Origin: Stagonosporopsis chrysanthemi
Taxonomy: Eukaryota > Ascomycota > Dothideomycetes > Pleosporales > Didymellaceae
Assembly (NCBI GenBank): GCA_022560025.1
Contig: JAFISE010000100.1
Coordinates: 1-64,000 of the forward strand
Reading direction: 5' to 3'
DNA: 64,000 nt
The notes below the pieces were generated by a model. That model was not told the origin of the DNA and did no database searches. It worked only from the letters and a program-made list of their open reading frames with translations. Shown one piece after another: positions 10,137 to 21,075 of the stretch. How positions within the stretch are numbered: position 1 is the stretch's first letter; each line of letters starts with the position of its first letter. A program made the translations under genes and the position numbers.

Positions 10137-13100
10137 TTACAAAGCCAGGAACGCAGCGCCGGCAATAGCGCCCACGAGCGCACCGACACTGTTCCTTGTG
10201 GCCGCGCCCTCGAACTGGGGCGGGTGACCACCACCAGTGTAGTTTCCAGTGCTGTTGAACGTAACACTGTACTCTCCAGTGAGCGGCACCGGGCCCTGCA
10301 GCGTCTGCTGGCCATTCGCACCTAAGAGCGTGATGTTCTTGACCTGGAGCTCAGTCTCGTATCCAAAGTCACCAGTCATGCTGAAGCGGCCGTTATCAAA
10401 CGTGAAAGCGATCTCGCTGACGCCGTCCTGCTCAATGCTGTCTCCGTCATCGAGGTATAGCGATCCACTCGCCTGGCCCGTCGCGTTGGGCGCGATCCAG
10501 ATGACAAAGTCTTGCTTGCGGAGCTCAGTGGTGGTGTTTGCGCTCTCGGCACGCAGGGGAAGGATCGCGCCGCCACGGATGTGCAGCGGAATACTGTCAA
10601 AGGCGACGTCGGAGATGTTGATCCAGGAGCCTGTGCCCACGACCTGCTCAAGGGTCCACCAGTCGTAGAAGATACCGTTGGGGAGGTAGATGGAGACATC
10701 TGTACTGTTCTCCTCGAGCACGGGCGAGACGAGGATGTCGTCGCCGTAGAAGAATTGGTGCTCGATGGCGAAGGTGTTCGAGTCTTCGGGGTAGTGGAAG
10801 AAGAGGGGGTTGAGCAGAGGAAGACCGGTCTGGGTCTGGCGGTGGAAGGCGGTGTAGATGTAGTCCAGAAGGCGGTAGCGGATGTTGATAGCGTTGCGCG
10901 CGGCGGACTGGGTAAGCGGCCAGCGGTAGAACTCCTGGAAGATGGAAGTATCGCCTGCATGGTTACGCATGAAGGGGTAGAAGGCACCGAGGGTGGCCCA
11001 GCGGGCGCAGACTTGGAAAGTTAGTCGTACGCAGGTAGATTTACGAGGGTGAACTCACGAGTCTCGGTGGTGTTGCCGGCAAAACCACAAATGTCAGTTC
11101 CAACCATGGGGATCTGGAAGATGGAGGCAAAGTTCAAGATACCAGCAATGCTGAAGCGGTACTGCTCCCAAGTGCTGACGTTGTCACCGAGCCACTTGCC
11201 AACATGCTTGCCAAGACCAACGAACTAGATTGTAAATAAGCAATAAGCATACACGAAAAGTTGTTGACTTACTGTGGAGCGGGTGATGAGGAAGGGGCGG
11301 ACTTCAGGGCGGCGGCGGAGCATCGACTCCCTCGAAGCAATGGACATGAGCGAACCCCAGAAGTTGTGGGTGTCATAGTGATATGAGCCATCGTAGTTGC
11401 GGATATCAGTGTCCATAGTCTTGTTGCTGATAGATCCAGCAGCATTCTGAATCTCATATCCGGGGTTGATGAGGTCACGGTCGGGCAGACCGAGACGCTG
11501 TGCAGTCTCGTTTGACTGACGAGGACTCAGCGAGCTCTTAGGCATCGGGAGCCTCTTGTTGAACTGACGAGACTCCAGCGAGCGCTTGGTGGCGTTGGTG
11601 TTTGGACCTGGCTGCAAGCTGGCAGGGAGTCCGGGGATCTCACGACCAGGACCACCAGGGCGGACTGGCGGGGGCTCAGGGGGGTTCTTAGACTCCTCGG
11701 AATAGGCCCCGGGATCGGGGCAAGGGTACGGGCAAAAATTCGCGGGCTCGTTCATATCATTCCACAGGCCATCGATGTCGACACCTGTAGCGGGGTCAAA
11801 GAACTGGTCGAACTGGCTGTTCCAGTAATTCTGGGTGTTGGGGTGGAACCAGTCGGGGAAGACAGTTGGGCCGGGCCAAACGGCTCCGCGGTACTCACTG
11901 CCGTTTTCACGGACCTGCCACACGCCCTGCTCAACACCTTCATTGTACACGTCGTTATCACCGGCCCAGATGGCCGAGTTAACCATGACAATGTATTTCT
12001 GCTGGCGCTCGTGAAGGTAAGAGACCAGATCGCGGACGAGCTCCAATGGGTACCTCTCCGGATCGAGGGTGAACAAACGTCTCAACTCCATGTAGTCAAT
12101 GTCGGTCCACATAACCTCTAATGGAATGTTCGCTTGAGTGTAGTTGGCCACGACCTCGGCGACCTCCCACACATCACGGTATCCATATTTGCACTGCTGG
12201 AAACCAAAGCCCCAGTAAGGCATCATGGCGGCAAGTCCAGACAAAGCAGAGTACTGGACAGCGACATCCTTGGGAGTGGGGCCAGACAGGAAGTACAGGT
12301 CGATTACGCCACCAAGAGTGTTGTACTCGAGGTATTGGCCGTCGTTGTTATCGATTTTGACATCCATGCCCTGAGAACTGGCAAGGAAGACACCGTGGGT
12401 GCCGTTTTCACCACGGTGGTCAAAATAGATAGGGTGAGCTCCATACAAGTTGCTTCCAGTAGGAGTACCGTAAGCATCACGGTTCCAGAGCTATAAAAGT
12501 TAGTTTGCTGTGTTATGCAGTCGCTTCGAAAATAACTCACAGTGCGGGTGTAATTGGTTGTGTTCAGGTGAAAGTCATCTGTAGACTCTCCCAGACCGTA
12601 CAGGTTCGGGGACTCAGGCAGGCTCGTCCTAAGACGGAGGTACTGGGTTTCGAACACCAAGCTCGCGGCTGAGGTGTCGAAAAGCGTCTCGTTAGTATCC
12701 CTGCGCGAGATGGTGAAGGAAAATGGGCTGTCCGTGTGCGAGAAGACCAGCGCCGAGTCGGCGGGGTCAAATCCGTCGTCGCCCTGGGGGCGGGGCCAGA
12801 CAGATTCTTGGATCTGGAAGACCTGCTCAGCAGCATCGTAGATCTTGACGTGAATGCGGTTCTCTGGAGGTAATCAGCATCTCAATTGATCAAGACGGGA
12901 GGAAGCAGGAAGGGTCACATACGAGTCTGATATTCGACCTCGAGTCTCAAATCTGTGAGGTCGTCTCCGTAAACATTGCAAGCCGTGCCAGCAAGGGCAA
13001 GATTGGCGGTGACTCTACCACCATCGTCCTGCACATTGCTCGCGGTGTATCCGGGACAGCTATCAAGCGAACCGCTCTGCCTCGTGACCAACTCCGTAGC

Positions 13101-13148
13101 CAGGGCCGGCAGCGCGGCTCCCAGAAAAACGAGACCTTTGCCGATCAT
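10137..13148 (-). CDS. GH31 alpha-glucosidase, secreted or GPI-anchored
   Basis: Five exons (13148-12923, 12863-12541, 12490-11273, 11224-11059, 11011-10137) encode 935 residues. All donors and acceptors are GT-AG and the phases agree. The start MIGKGLVFLGAALPALATE is a signal peptide; an in-frame codon run upstream is taken as leader. The GH31 core is clear: WTDIDYM, then the nucleophile region WNDMNEP (Asp about 428), FLITRST and the acid/base region KWLGDN (Asp about 603), followed by CARWATLGAFYPFMRNH. The retaining enzyme hydrolyses terminal alpha-linked glucose from maltose or starch oligomers outside the cell. The C-terminus is a Gly/Ser/Asn-containing stretch followed by a hydrophobic tail (GALVGAIAGAAFLAL), resembling a GPI attachment signal. 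A Pro-rich, basic insert lies around residues 445-500, just after the catalytic motif. Confidence 0.95.
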
Positions 13149-14822
13149 GTTGATGCAATTGCAGGCAGAGCAAAGGGGTGGCCGTCCTTTCACCACGGGA
13201 TGTTGCCTTCTTTATACCACACGTTCCGCGCCTCTTGGTCCTGTAGAGTGATGCGGTCCGACATACCCTGCTCATCAGCTGCGCAAACGACCCATGCTAC
13301 CACAAAACCAAGACGTTAGAAGCTCTGTGCGAGGCGCTAAGCCTTGCTCCCCGCAATTCCGGTCGTCATGGGTACTAGGTAGGTGCTTGGCGGCGCTGCG
13401 GGATGGATTCTCAAGCAGGTTGCATGACGGGGTTGGGATGCGGGATGTCGCAAGGTGAGAGGCTTGTCTCCTCGGAGCATCACCCGTATGAAGGTTGACT
13501 GGCCCGCATGGACTCGTTTGGTAGAGACAAGACGCGGTGCGCAAGCAACTGGGGAACTTGTGTGGAGTAGGCCTGTTCACCGTCCCGATGCGGTGCGTAG
13601 CAGGCTTCTGTATTGGTTGTCGATTGGCTGCATCTCGGCCCGCGAACGTTGCTGATTCGCCCACCCCCGGTCCGAGATCTGCTCGGCTAGCAACTTTCGA
13701 CGGCCCGGATTCTAAGGTACTTACCAGTACTAAGATGCAGCTCCAAGATGCTATCCAAGTCGTGCTTCCGAGAAACAGTCCAAAGCATGTCACCTGTCTC
13801 AAAAGCCAGGAGCAAGTTACCATTACTGATCATTTTGCTTCACTTTGAGAGCACAAAGATGGAGTGGGACGTCTGCTCAGGATTCCGGTTTAACAAGCTA
13901 GCTGAAAACGGTCCAATGCTCTTGTCAACTGCACGTGCCTGCACTCCACACCCAAAGAGCAGTGATTCGGTAAAGAAAAAGGCTTTCTTGAGACCGTTGG
14001 TAACTCAAGACCATATCGTCAGGGGTCCTTGCAGAGTATGTTGCAACCATGGTCATCATGAACATGTAATGTGCGAAGGAGCGGTGTTGCATAGTTTATA
14101 TGAGAGATCCCAAAACTCGATTTGTACGCTCTCCAAACAATCCGTGGACGAGCGCTGGAGACCAGACAAGCGAACCGGCGGCACAGGATCCGGGTTCCCG
14201 GCAATGCACGTGAGATGCTGGCCAACTAGGGGCGCAATACCACCTGCCACCTTGAGCCTGTTGTGGCTTCGCAAGCATATACCGCATCCTGGAGCTTCCG
14301 AGCAGCCACTTGACACTTTTGAAGGATTTTGAAGAATTCAATGATAGCTTTATAGGGAGTAGAACAGCAGAATCACAGCCAATTAACGCGCTAGTAGTCG
14401 CAAGTGAAGACCTTAAAAAGTGAACAGGTGCTTAGATCTTCTACAAAGCCAGTGACAATCACTTGCTTGTGGGCTTTTTTGGCTTAGTCAATTTATACCT
14501 AAAAGCGCTACATTGTGCCGAGTGGCTGCTCGGAAGCACCAGGATGCGGTACATGACCCTGCCATGGCAACATTGTTCTGGTTCGTTTATTCAAGTTTCC
14601 GACTCAGTAAGACTACTTACCACTGAAGTTTTTGTACAGAAGTATCGTACAATTCCTCGCCCACCACCTCTTCGATATACTAACAAGGGCTTTTCCGCCG
14701 ATCTATTTCTTTCCCCTCTGCTCCAGCGCCTGCTGCCTCTTCAGCTTGAGCATCCTCTTCATAATCCTATCCTCGCTCGCCTGATCATACCCCTGTGGCG
14801 AACCCTGCGTTGGGCCGGCTAG
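13149..14822. other. Gene-poor interval, 1.7 kb
   Basis: Upstream flank of the GH31 gene and 3' flank of PHS1. The 182-codon minus ORF at 13275-13823 has no coding-like composition or homology that I recognise. The only structured element seen is the inverted repeat listed separately. Confidence 0.55.
14279..14555. repeat. Imperfect inverted repeat, two 38-bp arms about 200 bp apart
   Basis: The arm at 14279-14317 (ataccgcatcctggagcttc...) matches the reverse complement of 14516-14555 (tgccgagtggctgctcggaa...) over about 38 bp with about five mismatches. The spacer is about 200 bp and AT-rich. The layout is compatible with a miniature inverted-repeat element or two diverged repeat fragments in opposite orientation. 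No clear target-site duplication was seen. Confidence 0.6.
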
Positions 14823-15636
14823 TCACGCCTGCTTCGCCACTCTTCTCCTCTGCCTCAACATGTGACTGAACAGGACATACGAGCCCGGGACATAAATGGC
14901 CAGAATGGCGTACAACGCGTACGGAATGCGCTCATCAACCAGCCTCGCAGCGGGAATAGCTTGATATACGAGCCAGCACTCGCTGGAGATGCCGAGCGGG
15001 TAGAGCAGCGTGAAGGTATTGTAGCGCAGGAAAGAGAGTACAGAGGGGACGCCGAGCCCGCTGAGCGTGAAGACGAAGTAGCTGTATCTGATCACTTCGG
15101 TCACGGACCAGGCGAGCAGCATGGTGCTATAGGCGGGGGAGTGCGAGGTCGTGGCGGGGAAGTTGTAGCCAATGCCCCATACGAGGAGGAAGCGTGAGGC
15201 GACTTGCATGAGGGTGGTCATGAGAGGGGCGCGGACGACGCCTGGGCGTGTGGTTAGTAAAAACTAGATACGAATACACCCAAGTTCGTAAATTGATGTT
15301 TGCCATTCATTTCAGGGCCGGAGACTCACCAACCAAGCTATGCAACACCTCCAACCCAGCCAGACTCTGCACAAGCCTTGTATACTCCTCAAGCTCTGCA
15401 AATACCTTTGCGCTTGCCAGTCCCGCAGCTGCGCTTTGCAAGTCATTCCTGCCAAAGAAGCTGCCAGCTTTACGCGCGCTCTGCACCTCCTGCGCGCCGA
15501 TTGTCACTGTCTTGTAAAGCACACCGGCCCACAGTGCAGCGGAGACGGCATTGTAGGCGAGGAGGTAGGCGTTTTTGATGGGCGACGACGCGGGGCGGGG
15601 GCGCTGATCCAGGGGGGTCGCTGATTTAGGAGGCAT
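14823..15636 (-). CDS. PHS1: Very-long-chain 3-hydroxyacyl-CoA dehydratase
   Basis: Two exons, 15636-15330 and 15241-14823, 241 residues. The join gives EVLHSLVG VVRAPLMTTLMQVASR, the conserved PTPLA/Phs1 core. The active-site pair of the family, Tyr and Glu seven residues apart, is present in YPLGISSE (Tyr about 183, Glu about 190). The multi-pass ER membrane enzyme catalyses the third step of fatty-acid elongation, dehydrating 3-hydroxyacyl-CoA for sphingolipid and VLCFA synthesis. The C-terminus is basic (RQRRRVAKQA), as usual for an ER membrane protein. Start is the first ATG, MPPKSATPLDQR. Confidence 0.94.
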
Positions 15637-16194
15637 TGCTACGCCGTTGAATAGTAACGGCAGGGGAGAGAACTATGGTGCTGGAGTTGGGATGCCTGAG
15701 TGTTTGGGCAGATTTGTTGATGGCCGAGGCTATCGATGGGGAAAGGCTAAGCGAGGAGAAAGTGGAAGCGAAGGGTCCAAACGCCGTTAAAGCCGCGTGA
15801 TGCGAGGAAGTGATGAGGTCAGGGGTTGGGGGGGTCCAATTTGAGGCGCACACAGATACGATAGCTGCTTGCCGGAACATCAATGGCCAACGTTTAAGCT
15901 TATACGGGGGCATAGAGTTGACAGCAGCATTGTCGTATATACGCATATATCTATCTATCAAGCCAACAAAGCCCACACTGCAGACGAGTTCAATCCTATG
16001 GCCACTAGGATAAATGTGAAAATAATTACAAACGCCATGCTGATGCTGTGCTAGCAGAGTTGGACCGGGAAACAGCCGGCTAAACCACCATGCTATGCAA
16101 AATGACGCAAACCGCAGACTGTGAACCCAGGTGGTATGTGAATGAGATAGGAGAGTCATCAAAATTAAAGAAATGGAAAGAAAGAATGCGTCGA
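15637..16194. other. Intergenic, PHS1 promoter side to RING gene 3' end
   Basis: No supported gene. Short tata/tcta-rich stretch near 15940-15960. Nothing else recognised. Confidence 0.6.
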
Positions 16195-17785
16195 TCACAG
16201 CATAAATACTTGGAACATGGCCTTCGAGCTGGAGACCTTCTTGCCACAACCTTCGACGACGCACTCCTTGAATGGCTTAGTCTTTGGTGGGACCTGCTTC
16301 TCTTTGCCCTTGGTGGATTTCTTGATCGACCGATTTGCTGCACATTCGCCGCAGTAAATCTGTAGAATGAGTCAGTGATGTGTCTGATACAATGGTCGAA
16401 GAAGAACTTACATGACCACATTGCTTAGCGATCCACACCTGCTTCTTGATGTCGTCATCGCCCTTGCACAGCTCACTATCGCAGTTCGGACAGACGAGGA
16501 TATCGACTTCGTCCGGACTTCTGGTGAAGCCTTCTGGTGGTGGTGGCGGTGCTTCGTATGTCTGTGGTGGAGGCTCAGGTTGATTCCTACCATAGCCTAG
16601 ATTGAACCCCACGGCACCAAAGTCGAGATTCGGTGCGACAAATATATGACCAGCCCCTCCTCCTGCGACTCCAACTCGAATATGTGCCCCGCCACGTACT
16701 CGAGGTGGAGGCTGCGGACCGCCTTGACGCATATTATCAGCGAATTGCCGGATGTGGGCGTTGGTGCGGTCGATCTCCCCTCTCAGATGTGCAAAGCTAT
16801 TGCGGTCGTGTCTCCTTTCTTGGAGGACTGCGATGACTCGGTCTAACTCTGCGTGCCGTGCTGCACGCTGTCGTGCCAGTCTCTCTTGCTCCGTCAATGG
16901 CCGCTCCTGTACGAATTGCACATCATCTCCGTCCGAGTTGCGGCGTGCCGGGGGAGCCTGGCGATTGGCTGGACCAAGGCGACGCGCAGATACAAACTGA
17001 ATGTCTGGTGACGATGGCTCCAGGATGATGGGTTCGTCGTCTTCTGGCCAATCCTCTGCGCGCCACGCCTCTTCGCCATTATCTAAGTTGATGATGCCGG
17101 CCATGCCGCGTGGTAAACGAGCGGCGTCGTTGTTGGGCGGGAGCCTTGCGTGTCTCAGCTGTGATTGCGATCGATCACGTTCATGCCTGGATCGGTCGTT
17201 CCGTGGTGGCCAGTGGTAGAAGGGCACATCATCTTCGGTCAAGTCAACCACGTCTTCTGAGTCGTTTGGTTCTGCCAACGACTCGTTGTACCGCGCAATA
17301 TCCTCGCCATCCTCTTCTACCATGATTGGATCATCGTCCTCACCATCGCTTAACACAACAAGATGTCGGTTCTCAAATCTGCCTTCGCTCTCTGCTCTCT
17401 GTTGCCAGCCTACAGGCCTCCGCATGTCGAAACCATCCCCCTCAAATCGTGGTATGTGCTCCATGTCTCGTGGGCGACGTTCTGGTTGCGAATTGTGTCT
17501 TTGTGCACCTCGATCAGCAGGGCCAGCTGAAGTTGGACGGTCGTTTGCTTGTGCTGCGGATCCTTCTAAGGCGGAGTCGGGTGCTTGTGCGGCGTTGGCG
17601 TCGGGTGTTCTCGCTCGTTGCCCAGCGGCGGCATAATAGTTCGGTTGTGGTGAGAGGCCGTGGTGGGCTGCGCTGTGCGAGGCTCCTTGGGATCGAGGAA
17701 TCGAGGGCTCGCGAGGAACACCAAGGCTAGTGAAAGGTGTAAGGTTCTCGAAGCTCCATGCTGGCCCTGCGTTGGCCTCCATCAT
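16195..17785 (-). CDS. C-terminal RING protein with SUMO-interacting motifs (STUbL-like)
   Basis: Two exons, 17785-16412 and 16359-16195, 512 residues. The intron (GTAAGTTC...CTACAG) lies inside the RING: QCGH joins IYCGECAANRS, and the protein ends in GCGKKVSSSKAMFQVFML. Zinc ligands are CPNCDSELC, CGHIYCGEC and CVVEGC. The long disordered N-terminal part carries several hydrophobic-plus-acidic motifs typical of SUMO binding: HLVVLSDGEDD, VVDLTEDD, GIINLDNGEE and PIILEPSSPD. This architecture matches Slx5/Rfp-type SUMO-targeted ubiquitin ligases, which act in the nucleus on SUMOylated proteins; that assignment is inference from motifs. The frame is open upstream of the chosen MMEANAGP start to 18082, but that part has no coding character and is treated as 5' UTR. 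Confidence 0.8.
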
Positions 17786-18518
17786 GTCATGCGAGCGCTG
17801 CAAGTCTTTGTTAGCCCAACTCCGCTGCGTGCATTGCCGCCCGCTCCACCCCGTTACACACCTTCTGTCTGTGCGTATACCCAAATGGCAGATGGTTATC
17901 CATGACCTGTGACGCAGCCGGGCAACTTTTGTTTGGTAGCGTAGCAGGGACGGCGGCGGAAGTGCGTTGTTGCAAGTGTCGAGCCTCGAGGGCGCCTGGT
18001 GGTGAAGTGAATGGCAGGTGCCGTGTGATTGACGTCTGAGGTTGCGCCGCTTCGGCAAACGCCACTTCACGGTGACCACCAATCTGGGATACAGCCTGCA
18101 ACAGGGACAACTCGTAGAACCGAGGCCTGCCTATTTTATACCGCTTTGTTCGCTCTTCTCATCTTCACTTTCATCACACCGCTTCACTAAGAACACATCA
18201 TCGTTGCGCTGATTTGTTGAGGGAGCAGACAGTACAATGCAAGTGGAGTATTCAAAGGTGTGTCGCCCAACTATACTCAGATAGGGCGACTGTGTTACAT
18301 TGCTCCAGGCGCCTCAGCACTTTCGAATATACTATTTGAAATGATGTGCCAACTGTGCAGATCTTTTTGCGCTCATGGGCGTTTAAGCCATCCAAGACCA
18401 ATCTTACATCATCATCCCCTTTCAATACCTCCCCAATCGCTGCGCTGGGGTCGTATTTGACTTGCTCCTGCAAACAACACGAAGGAACTTTTCCTTCAGG
18501 CCGAATTTATCGCCTCAC
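17786..18518. other. Intergenic between the RING gene and PRP19, with unresolved small exons
   Basis: This interval contains the RING gene 5' flank (open but non-coding-looking frame to 18082) and the PRP19 3' flank. On the minus strand an open stretch of about 35 codons (EQVKYDPSAAIGEVLKG...) begins right after a TTTGCAG acceptor near 18467. On the plus strand ATGCAAGTGGAGTATTC at 18238 precedes a GTGTGT donor and a GTGCAG acceptor at 18359. Neither gives a recognisable protein, so no gene is called. Confidence 0.45.
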
Positions 18519-19988
18519 TCATGCGGAGCTCAGAACATTCAGTCCACCCTCGGATGTCAGGGCAATCAAGCTACCTGCATTCGCACCCCAAGCAACATCC
18601 TTGGCAGAGACCGCCTTCCGTACTGGCTCAGACCAGCTCTTCGACGCCTTGGTGTACTGTTGCACTGAGATGCTACCCGAGCCAGCAGCTGCGAGGTATT
18701 GGCCAGTGTAGTCCCACTTAATGTTCTCGACCGGGCTGCCGACATCAAGAACCTTGATGACATTCTGTTTTCTGATGTCCCAGATAGAGACCTGGCTTGA
18801 GTTCTTTTGAGCGACCGCGAACCACGTGCCGTTCTCGGAGAACGAGATGGCTGTGACTGGCGCGCCAGTGTCAAGCTCAGCCATAAGAGCGCCGGTCTTG
18901 ACATCGAAGATGCGGATCTTGCCGTCTGAGCTGCCAACGAAGAAGAGGAGACCGTCGACGTGGAACGAGCATGCTGTGATGTTGGCCTCGGTGTAGATCT
19001 GGGAGACAGTGCTGAAAGTCGAGAGATCATGGTATGCGACGCGCTTGTCCGCGCTTCCAGAAGCCAGGATAGACCCGCTAGGGTGCAGGGAGACCGATGT
19101 GACGGGAGCGGCGTGCGAGCCAACTTGCGCAATCTCGTTGCCATCCTCGAAGATCTTCACTGTGCCAGCAGCAGTGGCCACGACGGCGCGCGAGCCCCAC
19201 CAGGTTGTAGCAGTGACAGGGCTACCAGCCTTGAGCACCTGGATAACCTTCTGCTGCGATGTCGAGTAGACGCCTGCAACGCCGTCCGCGCCACCAAACA
19301 GCGCCAGATCGCCTGACTCGTCCACGGCGACAGCGCTGCTTCCAGGGTAGAGAGGCTCGCTTGAGGAAGTCACGTCGAATGCGGAGATGTCCTCGCCGGT
19401 GGCCCAGCCCTCAGGGACGGGTCGCTTTCGGCGCGTCGCAAAGAGCCTTTGTTATGTCAGCAGTGTTCTTTGAAGCTATCGCGGATGTGCGTACTGTTGC
19501 TGTGTCTCGTCAACCTTGGCGGCAAGCTCCTCAGAAAGCGCCTGGCCATCAACCTGCATGGCATCGCCGTTGCTGCCGCCTCCACTAATGGTGACATTCG
19601 ACAGCGCCTCTCGTGCCTCGTCTCTCTCGCGCGTCAATCGCGCAACCACGCGAGTCGCAGCATCGTTCTGGTACAGCGCCGTGCTCAGCTCCTGCCGTGT
19701 CTGCGCCAGCTGCTGCTTCAGCGTGTGTGTCTCGAGTACAATGGCATCCCATTCGTTCTGGAAAGCGCTGAGAAGTGCGGGAATGGACGTGAGATTCGGC
19801 GGGCGAGGGCTGACGACTTGCGGCGATTTGAGCTCGATCAGGTCCTCGACTGAGAGGTCTTCGCCGGTGACGGGGTCGGTGTGGTTTTCGGCGATGTGTG
19901 CCTCGATCAGGCGCTTCTCAAAAACATTGCCGCTCTTGCGCGACGCAACGGGCTCTCGCGGAGCTTCTCCAGATATGGCGCAAAGCAT
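18519..19988 (-). CDS. PRP19: Pre-mRNA-processing factor 19 (U-box E3 ligase)
   Basis: Two exons, 19988-19495 and 19446-18519, 473 residues; the 48-nt intron ends in AAAG. The N-terminus, MLCAISGEAPREPVASRKSG, begins the U-box (residues about 1-70, with VFEKRLIEAHI and DPVTGEDLSVEDLI). A coiled-coil follows, with ALYQNDAATRVVARLTRERD, the Prp19 tetramerisation region. After RRKRPVPEGWAT come WD40 repeats to the C-terminus (GSADKRVAYHD, GKIRIFDVKTG, SQVSIWDIR). It is the core of the spliceosomal NineTeen complex and a ubiquitin ligase acting in splicing and DNA repair in the nucleus. Confidence 0.95.
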
Positions 19989-20172
19989 TGTGGTGGGTGT
20001 GGGTGGTATTGTCGCAGCAGTTTGCTCGCGGCCTTGAACTGTCGCGAATCTTTGCAAAACGCGCTAGTGCGACTGAGCCAATGAGGTAAGACGACGACCA
20101 TCTACTCGACTGTGAAATCACCTTGACTTGAGCAACATTAACAGCGAGGGCGATTGTATCTATGTACGGCTG

Positions 20173-20801
20173 CTACAGTTCCCACTCCTTTTCGGGTCCC
20201 TTCTGTTTGTTCGTCTCGCCAACATCGAGCGCAACGAGAAACCTGCTTACGCAGTTGTATGCTGCAACCGTTGCTGTAATCTCCACTACTTCTTGCTCGC
20301 TGAAATACTCCTTCAAGTTCGCGAACACCTCGTCTGGTACGCTGACGTCTAGTGTCATGGCGTCAGTGTACGAAAGCACTGCTGCGTGTTTCACATCTTG
20401 GATCCCATCATCGACCTGCCGAGGCGGGGACTGTAGAACAGCATCCACGTGCTCAGAGGAAATACCCTCAGCAGCTCGCAGAATGGGGCTGTGAGACTCC
20501 CATTCGTACCAAGCATTGTTCAGCACGGCGACACGAGCAATGGCTGTCTCGCGAACTGAGGTTTGCAGAGACGTCTTGGTTCGGATGGCTCCAAGGAAGG
20601 AATTCCTGTGGATAAGTCAGCATCTCCTACCACGAAAACAAAAGAGAAGTACCATCCATCTGCAACCGGAGGAGAGTGCAGCAATGTTCGGTCCAGTGCA
20701 ATCAGTCCCTTCGGTCCTCGGCGCTCTTTGATACGTTCCAGGATAGCTTTGTCTGCCTCTTCAGTAAACTCAGGAGGATCTGGAATGTACGAAAGACGCA
20801 T
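20173..20801 (-). CDS. Carboxymuconolactone decarboxylase-like (AhpD-fold) protein
   Basis: Two exons, 20801-20653 and 20605-20173, 193 residues. The start MRLSYIPDPPEF is typical of fungal members; an in-frame ATG five codons upstream is possible. The join (GATGGATG to GAATTCC) yields WNSFLGAIRTKTSLQTSVRE and then IARVAVLNNAWYEWESHSPI, the conserved CMD segment. The CxxC pair of AhpD peroxidases is absent, so peroxidase activity is unlikely. Fungal relatives are widespread cytosolic proteins of unproven substrate. The gene shares a 274-bp divergent promoter with BMT6. Confidence 0.88.
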
Positions 20802-21075
20802 GGCGAAATTAATCAACTGAAAGGATGTACGATTTCTGGGCTTGAAGAGAGAATGGCTGAATATCAGAACAGCAGCTTCCGGGTACTATCCAGCTGTCGG
20901 ACTGATCCGCACGCGGACTATCCCATCCCGCCATCGGCGCTGTCGATGTAACCGCAAGCTGCACCCCACACTTGCCCGTACAGCCAATCAGAGCATCTCG
21001 CTAAACCCTTCACCCCAAACTGTCGAAACTTCACTGCGGCCTTCTCTCCGCTCAATCTTTCAAATCACAGAGATA

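Noticed and set aside
13275..13823. 182-codon minus ORF upstream of GH31
   Set aside because: No coding bias, no motif and no splice support.
17786..18082. 99-residue N-terminal extension of the RING protein
   Set aside because: Open but Arg/His/Ser-rich without conserved features; the MMEANAGP start is more plausible.
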